NCBI GenBank assembly: GCA_003526435.1
Contig: DPWF01000119.1
Location: forward strand, 6,107-14,971
Direction of reading: 5' to 3'
Source of the DNA: Chitinophagaceae bacterium
Lineage (GTDB): Bacteria > Bacteroidota > Bacteroidia > Chitinophagales > Chitinophagaceae
DNA: 8,865 nt
The position numbers were made by a program, and so were the translations under genes. Below are positions 4,898 to 8,865 of the stretch, one piece after another. The notes beneath the pieces were generated by a model. That model saw only the letters and a list, made by a program, of their open reading frames with translations, had not been told where the DNA came from and did no database searches. Every line of letters starts with the position of its first letter. Within the stretch, counting starts at the first letter, position 1.

Positions 4898-5740
4898 ATG
4901 AACGAACAACAACAACTCAACTATAACCGTATAGCAGCAGCCATTGAATACATCAATACCAACTTCAGGCAGCAGCCAAGCCTCGAAGAGCTGGCAAAAC
5001 AGGTACATATAAGCCCCTTTCATTTCCAGCGGCTTTTCAGTGAATGGGCAGGAACTACGCCCAAAAAATTTCTGCAATACATCAGCACCGAACACGCCAA
5101 AACATTACTCAAAGAACAACAGGCCACACTTGTTGATACCGCTATGGAAATAGGACTGTCGGGTACCGGACGGCTACACGATCTTTTTATCAATATCGAA
5201 GGCATGACACCCGCCGAATATAAAAACGGAGGTGCAGCACTTCATATTCATTTCAGTTATGCGGAGAGTCCGTTCGGAAACCTCATCATAGCATCCACAC
5301 CCAAAGGCATATGTTATATGGCTTTTGAAGAGAATGAAACAAAAGCACTGAACGACCTGAAAGACAAATTCCCCAACGCCACTTACCAGCAAAAATTAGA
5401 CATCATACAACAGAATGCCTTATTTATTTTTCAGAACGACTGGTCAAAATTATCCAACATAAAACTGCATTTAAAAGGAACAGAGTTTCAACTCAAGGTA
5501 TGGGAGTCCTTGTTAAAAATACCAATGGGTAAGCTGTCTACTTACGGCAACATCGCAGAACAAATTGGTAATACCAATGCCTCTAGAGCGGTTGGAACGG
5601 CTATCGGTAGTAATCCGGTTGCTTATCTTATACCATGTCACCGCGTAATACAGTCAACCGGGCAAATAGGCGGATATATGTGGGGCCCAATCAGAAAGAC
5701 AGCTATTATTGGCTGGGAGAGTGCGAAAACCAACCAGTAA
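4898..5740 (+). CDS. Ada-like AraC-HTH/O6-alkylguanine-DNA alkyltransferase
   Basis: This 280-residue protein fuses an AraC-type DNA-binding region (residues about 9-108: LEELAKQVHISPFHFQRLF, a second half with TPKKFLQ and GMTPAEYK) to a methylated-DNA-protein-cysteine methyltransferase (about 117-275). The alkyl-acceptor site is P246-C247-H248-R249-V250, and R230 in SRAVGTAIGSNP matches the DNA-entering arginine of MGMT. It should remove O6-methyl groups from guanine by irreversible transfer to C247. The N-terminal zinc domain of E. coli Ada, which takes methyl from phosphotriesters and turns Ada into an activator, is missing; the same layout is common in Bacteroidota, so this looks like the family norm rather than a truncation. 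The ATG at 4898 fits. An alpha/beta hydrolase gene follows in the same direction after 73 bp. Confidence 0.92.
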   Translation: MNEQQQLNYNRIAAAIEYINTNFRQQPSLEELAKQVHISPFHFQRLFSEWAGTTPKKFLQYISTEHAKTLLKEQQATLVDTAMEIGLSGTGRLHDLFINIEGMTPAEYKNGGAALHIHFSYAESPFGNLIIASTPKGICYMAFEENETKALNDLKDKFPNATYQQKLDIIQQNALFIFQNDWSKLSNIKLHLKGTEFQLKVWESLLKIPMGKLSTYGNIAEQIGNTNASRAVGTAIGSNPVAYLIPCHRVIQSTGQIGGYMWGPIRKTAIIGWESAKTNQ

Positions 5741-5813
5741 ATAACATAGCAAGTTTCGGGTTTTGTGAGCAGCGATGCATGTTCATCTTCGCAGAACAAG
5801 AAACATACAATCA

Positions 5814-6539
5814 ATGAAAACATTTATTCTCGTACACGGTTCCTGGCACAGTGTATGGAACTGGCATAAAGTAATACCTGTTCTGGAAGCGCAGGGTCAT
5901 AAAGCCATCGCCATCGATTTGCCAGGTATGGGCAGAGATAAAACCCCGATCAGTGAAGTAACACTTCAGCTATCAGTAGATAAATTATGTAAGCTCATAG
6001 ATGAAGCAGATGAAAAAGTGATACTGTTAGGACACAGCAAAAACGGCATTGTTATTTCACAGGCGGCAGAATACAGACCGCACAAAATTGAAAAGCTGGT
6101 GTACCTGGCAGCATACCTCATTCCCAACGGAAAAACACAGGCCGAATATTCGGCGATGGATACAGCCGGTGTGCTGAAACCTTATGTAACCCGTTATCCG
6201 GAAACAGGCTCACATACTTTACAAACCGAAATTTATAAAGAAGGTTTGTATCATGATTGTGATGATGATATAACAGAACTGGCAAAACTGTTATTGAGTC
6301 ACGAAAGTGTTGCTACGGGCATTACTCCATTGCAATTGAGTGAAGATAAATTTGGATCAGTCCCACGCTTTTATATTGAATGTACAGAAGACAGGGCCGT
6401 AACTCCTTTTATTCAGCAGAAAATGTACACAGAAACAACCTGTGAGAAAATATATAGTATGCCAACCAGCCACTCACCCTTTTTCAGCCAACCAAAAGAG
6501 TTATGTGCTATTTTAGAAGACATCATTAAATACCAATAG
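5814..6539 (+). CDS. Alpha/beta-fold hydrolase (EstC/methyl-esterase-like)
   Basis: With the start at 5814 this is a 241-residue single-domain hydrolase beginning MKTFILVHGSWH, where HGSW carries the oxyanion-hole region at the normal distance from the N-terminus. The in-frame ATG at 5775 would add 13 residues (MHVHLRRTRNIQS) with no family counterpart, so I prefer 5814. The catalytic triad is visible: nucleophile S75 in GHSKNG, D193 in CTEDRAV and H220 in SHSPF. Most relatives have GHS(M/Y)GG at the nucleophile elbow, so the Lys-Asn version is slightly unusual. It resembles EstC and plant methyl-esterase/hydroxynitrile-lyase-type proteins acting on small esters in the cytoplasm; the substrate is unknown. 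It has no signal peptide. It may share a transcript with the alkyltransferase gene. Confidence 0.87.
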   Translation: MKTFILVHGSWHSVWNWHKVIPVLEAQGHKAIAIDLPGMGRDKTPISEVTLQLSVDKLCKLIDEADEKVILLGHSKNGIVISQAAEYRPHKIEKLVYLAAYLIPNGKTQAEYSAMDTAGVLKPYVTRYPETGSHTLQTEIYKEGLYHDCDDDITELAKLLLSHESVATGITPLQLSEDKFGSVPRFYIECTEDRAVTPFIQQKMYTETTCEKIYSMPTSHSPFFSQPKELCAILEDIIKYQ

Positions 6540-6550
6540 TATATCAGAAA

Positions 6551-6610
6551 GTATGCTTACCATACATGCCCATTATTCGGAAATAAAACAGGAGTGTATG
6601 GTAAGCATAC
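6551..6610. repeat. Perfect 16-bp inverted repeat between convergent genes
   Basis: GTATGCTTACCATACA (6551-6566) and TGTATGGTAAGCATAC (6595-6610) are exact reverse complements separated by 28 nt. Each arm is itself a small palindrome, GTATG-N5-CATAC. It sits between the stops of the hydrolase gene (6539) and the minus-strand gene (6629), where a two-way terminator would be expected, but there is no T-run on either side. Another protein-binding or recombination role is therefore possible. Confidence 0.8.
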
Positions 6611-6628
6611 AAAATGCCGACCCTTACA

Positions 6629-7093
6629 TTATATAGCCTGCAGGCTGATGGTAAAATATTGATTCAGTAATGCATTTGGTTTTAGTGTTTCCCTGATAAT
6701 GAGCTTCCTGTTACCACCCACTGTAGATACCCCAGGTACGAGTTGGGGTTTGAAGAATTTTGGATCAACAGCCACATAGGGAACAAGTTGGGGTTGCTTG
6801 GGAATACCCGGATATGGTTGACCAGTTGAAAGTGGTTTAATAGGGGAATGGTAATAATAAACAGCGGGGCCAGTCTGCCAGATATAAAAACGTAAATCAT
6901 TATTGACTTCAACAATAAACACTTTCTGCGAAAGCTGAAGTGCATCATCGCACCAGGGAATCCATACTTCATTATAATTGATCTGCCCCGGAAAAATAAT
7001 ACCATGGTCTTCGGTATTTTCCAATTTCAGAAATGCCACCGGAAATCTGCTTTGATTTTCGATGGCTTTAATAGCTGTAACTGACATAGTCAT
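6629..7093 (-). CDS. Small soluble protein of unknown function
   Basis: This 154-residue protein has no signal peptide or membrane helix. I do not recognise the family. The first 80 residues look like a beta-rich domain: SVTAIKAIENQSRFPVAFLK, a GxINYNEVWIPWCDD turn and LRFYIWQTGPAVYYY. Residues 83-127 are rich in proline and glycine and contain the pentapeptide PQLVP twice (101-105 and 116-120). The end (RKLIIRETLKPNALLNQYFTISLQ) again looks like beta strands. The real start may be Met3 rather than Met1 (MTMS). It is transcribed toward the hydrolase gene and divergently from the LuxR-type gene. The WIPW and FYIWQ patterns recall small lectin-like or crystal-protein-like folds, but this is only an impression. 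I prefer this frame over the overlapping shorter frame because its composition is that of a soluble folded protein. Confidence 0.7.
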   Translation of the reverse strand: MTMSVTAIKAIENQSRFPVAFLKLENTEDHGIIFPGQINYNEVWIPWCDDALQLSQKVFIVEVNNDLRFYIWQTGPAVYYYHSPIKPLSTGQPYPGIPKQPQLVPYVAVDPKFFKPQLVPGVSTVGGNRKLIIRETLKPNALLNQYFTISLQAI

Positions 7094-7121
7094 TAGGTTT
7101 ACGTAAGAAATTTAATAATGG

Positions 7122-7153
7122 GTAAGATTAGTCTGGAATTCTAAATTCTGCAA
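7122..7153 (-). promoter_or_regulatory. Possible promoter of the minus-strand gene
   Basis: Read on the minus strand, TTG (7153-7151), a 20-bp spacer and TAATCTTA (7130-7123) approximate the Bacteroidota -33/-7 pattern. The -7 box ends about 29 bp before the start codon at 7093. The -7 match to TAnnTTTG is imperfect at the last base. Confidence 0.3.
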
Positions 7154-7255
7154 CTGAGGAAAGTCGCAGTCATCTATACCATTTGAGCATTGTTAACCCT
7201 CACTCATTTGTTTTAGCAGAAGTAGAGGGCCGCGATATGCTTTTAGGGAATTAAT

Positions 7256-7263
7256 TATCTTCG
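7256..7263 (+). promoter_or_regulatory. Possible -7 box of the LuxR-type regulator
   Basis: TATCTTCG differs from the Bacteroidota -7 consensus TAnnTTTG at one base and ends 29 bp before the ATG at 7293. No clear -33 TTG lies at the expected distance. Confidence 0.35.
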
Positions 7264-7292
7264 GTATTTCCAAAGAATGACAATTAACCTCA

Positions 7293-7772
7293 ATGCCTTT
7301 TCTGAAACGTATAGGGAAACCCTCTAAAACAATCTTCTTCTATGCTTTACTCATGGCCTTATTGGTATTCGCTTTAAAGTGGATGCAATGGAAATACCTG
7401 ATCACCGATCATTCCCTGGATATTTATGTAGGCTTGATTGCTGTTTTCTTCACTTTACTGGGTATCTGGGTGGCATCGCAACTCACCAAACCAAAGGTTG
7501 AAACCGTTATTGTAGAAAAGCAGGTGTATATAACCTCACCCGAAGAATTTGTTTTGAACGAAGCAGAGCTGCAGAAGCTAAACCTCACTACCCGCGAGTA
7601 TGAAGTGTTGCAGCAATTATCGAAAGGGCTGAGTAATGCCGAAATAGCGGAACAGTTATTTCTTTCATTGAGTACGGTAAAAACACATGTATCGAACCTG
7701 TTCTTTAAGATGGATGTGAAAAACCGTACCCAGGCCATCGAAAAAGCCAAACGTCTTAAACTTACCCCATAA
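7293..7772 (+). CDS. Membrane-tethered LuxR/NarL-type transcription regulator
   Basis: This 159-residue protein has two N-terminal membrane helices (about residues 12-29 and 43-62), a short linker, and a complete LuxR-type helix-turn-helix (about 96-155): LTTREYEVLQQLSKGLSNAE, IAEQLFLSLSTVKTHVSNLF and KMDVKNRTQAIEKA. It has no phosphorylatable receiver domain, so it is not a classical response regulator even though automated annotation often calls such proteins that. The likely role is control of a small local regulon from the inner membrane. The adjacent DUF4199 gene is the obvious candidate partner, because this pairing recurs in Bacteroidota as far as I recall. The ATG at 7293 gives a sensible basic N-terminus (FLKRIGKPSK) before the first helix. 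A terminator-like hairpin follows, so the DUF4199 gene has its own promoter. Confidence 0.88.
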   Translation: MPFLKRIGKPSKTIFFYALLMALLVFALKWMQWKYLITDHSLDIYVGLIAVFFTLLGIWVASQLTKPKVETVIVEKQVYITSPEEFVLNEAELQKLNLTTREYEVLQQLSKGLSNAEIAEQLFLSLSTVKTHVSNLFFKMDVKNRTQAIEKAKRLKLTP

Positions 7773-7821
7773 CTTCCTTACATATCTTCCTTTCTCCCTG
7801 TTAAAACATCTGGTAAGCGTT

Positions 7822-7846
7822 AATCTTCAAATATTCAAGATTTTTT
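7822..7846 (+). terminator. Likely terminator of the LuxR-type gene
   Basis: AATCTT (7822-7827) pairs with AAGATT (7837-7842) over a 9-nt loop and runs into T (7841-7846). It is enclosed by a second inverted repeat: the pyrimidine tract at 7786-7799 pairs with the purine tract at 7857-7870 at 12 of 14 positions. The inner stem is AT-only apart from one C-G pair, so termination strength is uncertain. Confidence 0.5.
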
Positions 7847-7874
7847 GCACGCGGAAGGGGAGAAAGGGAGCCGA

Positions 7875-7925
7875 TACTTTGGTATGAAATATGTGAGGTA
7901 ACCCTATTTTGGTACTTTAGTATGA
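7875..7925 (+). repeat. Two direct repeats TACTTTRGTATGA upstream of the DUF4199 gene
   Basis: TACTTTGGTATGA (7875-7887) and TACTTTAGTATGA (7913-7925) differ at one of 13 bases and begin 38 bp apart. Each has imperfect dyad symmetry (ATAC...GTAT in the first; TACTTTAGTA in the second). They lie 23-73 bp before the -7 box at 7948, a fitting place for activator sites. The neighbouring LuxR-type protein is a natural candidate to bind them; this is inference. Confidence 0.55.
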
Positions 7926-7947
7926 GAGCCCCGCTTGCGTGTACGGA

Positions 7948-7955
7948 TAGATTTG
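7948..7955 (+). promoter_or_regulatory. -7 box of the DUF4199 gene
   Basis: TAGATTTG matches the Bacteroidota -7 consensus TAnnTTTG at every fixed base and ends 16 bp before the ATG at 7972. A TTG at 7935-7937 is too close to be the normal -33 element, which may mean the promoter needs an activator. Confidence 0.45.
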
Positions 7956-7971
7956 CGTAAAATTATACACG

Positions 7972-8508
7972 ATGAAAAAGAACGTTCTCATTTTTGGTCT
8001 CATTCTCGGTCTTATTCTCGTAGGTCATATGATCTACATGGTGAACCTGCTCTATACCCAACCCGATCTGCAAACCAATGATATTGTAGGGTATGCAGCC
8101 ATGATTGTGGTGTTTTCGCTAACATTTTTTGGTATCAGGAATTACCGGAACAAACAATTGGGTGGGGTTATTTCGCTGGGTAAGGCATTTAAGACCGGAG
8201 CATTGATTGCATTGCTGGGGTCAACCATGTACGTAGGGGTGTGGCTGTTTTATTATTACCTTTTTGTTCCCGATTTTATAGATGTATATGCTTCTCATGT
8301 AATCAACACCTGCACCAGAAATGGTGATTCGGCCACGGTTGTGGCTAAAAAAACGGAAGAAATGAAGCAGTTCAAAGAAATGTACAAGAGTCCGTTTTTT
8401 GTAGTGCTGGTTACTTATTTTGAAGTATTGCCTATTGGACTGGCTGTGGCATTCATCAGTTCATTGGTATTGAAGAGAAAGGCAAAACCCAACAACATTC
8501 AATCCTGA
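7972..8508 (+). CDS. DUF4199 family membrane protein
   Basis: This 178-residue inner-membrane protein has four predicted helices (about residues 5-27, 37-55, 72-98 and 141-166). It carries the DUF4199 hallmarks: GYAAMIVVFSLTFFGIRNYR, then LGGVISLGKAFKTGALIALL and VWLFYYYLFVPDF. A soluble charged segment (about 105-139, with the KKTEEMKQFKEMYKS stretch) lies between helices 3 and 4, most likely outside the cytoplasm or at the membrane face. The function of the family is unknown. It follows the LuxR-type regulator by 199 bp, with a terminator, direct repeats and its own -7 box between them. The DUF1801 gene starts 3 nt after its stop, so the two are very likely one operon. Confidence 0.9.
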   Translation: MKKNVLIFGLILGLILVGHMIYMVNLLYTQPDLQTNDIVGYAAMIVVFSLTFFGIRNYRNKQLGGVISLGKAFKTGALIALLGSTMYVGVWLFYYYLFVPDFIDVYASHVINTCTRNGDSATVVAKKTEEMKQFKEMYKSPFFVVLVTYFEVLPIGLAVAFISSLVLKRKAKPNNIQS

Positions 8509-8511
8509 TTT

Positions 8512-8865
8512 ATGCATAAAGACACCCAGCAATACCACAAAGCACTCTTGCCGGAAGACAAAGCCATTTGCGATTTGTTATATGAACTGATCTCAGAAAA
8601 CCTGCCCGAAGCAGAACATAAAATATGGCATGCCCACCCCGTATGGTTCCTGGAGGGCAACCCCATAGTGGGATATGATAAACTGAAAAACTGTGTACGC
8701 TTATTGTTCTGGAGCGGTGAAAGTTTTGAGGAAGCAGGGTTGCAGAAAGAAGGTGGTTTTAAATCGGCAGGAGCCCGTTATATATCGGTTGACCAGATCA
8801 ATAAAAAAGACCTGAAACGCTGGCTCAAAAAATCGCGGGATATTCAATGGGATTATAAAAATATT
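8512..8865 (+). CDS. DUF1801 (YdhG-like) protein, 3' end cut by the window
   Basis: The frame from ATG 8512 is open for 118 codons to the last base of the window with no stop, so the gene continues beyond it, probably by only a few residues to judge from the family length. It shows the DUF1801/YdhG pattern: HKIWHAHPVWFLEGNPIVGY near the middle, then CVRLLFWSG, SFEEAGL, GGFKSAGARY and a closing RWLKKSRDIQWDYKNI. The fold is that of the YdhG-like superfamily, small cytoplasmic proteins whose biochemical role is not established; a related frataxin-like structure has led to ideas about iron, none proven here. Only TTT separates it from the DUF4199 stop codon, which suggests translational coupling in one operon. 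Confidence 0.88.
   Translation, partial: MHKDTQQYHKALLPEDKAICDLLYELISENLPEAEHKIWHAHPVWFLEGNPIVGYDKLKNCVRLLFWSGESFEEAGLQKEGGFKSAGARYISVDQINKKDLKRWLKKSRDIQWDYKNI

Noticed and set aside
5775..5813. The earlier ATG as start of the alpha/beta hydrolase.
   Set aside because: It adds a basic 13-residue stretch before the conserved MKTFILVHGSW start, where the family normally begins.
6682..7005. A 107-residue minus-strand frame overlapping the 154-residue one.
   Set aside because: The 154-residue frame has the composition of a folded soluble protein, is longer and has a better-placed start; the shorter one reads as hydrophobic noise.

Overview
The window looks like Bacteroidota chromosome, most plausibly a Chitinophagaceae-type genome (inference). 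The grounds are: start codons mostly lack a Shine-Dalgarno run, several -7 boxes fit the Bacteroidota TAnnTTTG consensus, composition is moderately AT-rich, and the protein families are typical of the phylum (DUF4199 membrane protein next to a membrane-tethered LuxR-type regulator, AraC/MGMT fusion, NTF2-like plus serine-hydrolase fusion, XRE regulator with membrane tail). No rRNA, tRNA, transposase or CRISPR array was seen.

Region 1 (1-1930) is the accessory part. A SymE-like small toxin-family gene (1-201) is followed by about 600 bp without a gene. That stretch holds two structured repeat systems: an 11-bp repeat arranged as two opposed arrays around an exact dyad centre (387-482), and four copies of a GTACTG/CTTTAC motif spaced 31-32 bp apart (534-647). 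They lie upstream of a gene (803-1645) whose N-terminus carries the header seen in eCIS-associated DUF4157 proteins and whose C-terminus looks like a GH-N-E nuclease toxin domain. Behind it come a degenerate coding scrap (1646-1710) and a 63-residue two-helix membrane protein (1738-1929). A fifth copy of the GTACTG/CTTTAC motif sits at 1959-1980, so the effector and the membrane protein are bracketed by related repeats.

Region 2 (2020-4732) encodes a small secreted protein of unknown function, an XRE regulator with three membrane helices (preceded by a perfect 14-bp palindrome and followed by a likely terminator), and a secreted NTF2-like/beta-lactamase-fold serine hydrolase. A REP-like hairpin and a T-run close this block.

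Region 3 (4898-6539) holds an AraC-HTH/O6-alkylguanine-DNA alkyltransferase fusion and an alpha/beta hydrolase, in the same direction 73 bp apart and possibly co-transcribed. A perfect 16-bp inverted repeat separates the hydrolase from a convergent minus-strand gene of unknown function (6629-7093).

Region 4 (7293-8865) runs rightward: a membrane-tethered LuxR-type regulator, a terminator-like hairpin, two direct repeats, then a DUF4199 membrane protein and a DUF1801 (YdhG-like) protein that starts 3 nt after it and is still open at the window edge.

The strongest candidate for something undescribed is the effector locus of region 1 with its flanking repeats. Everything about its mobility or delivery is inference from sequence alone.
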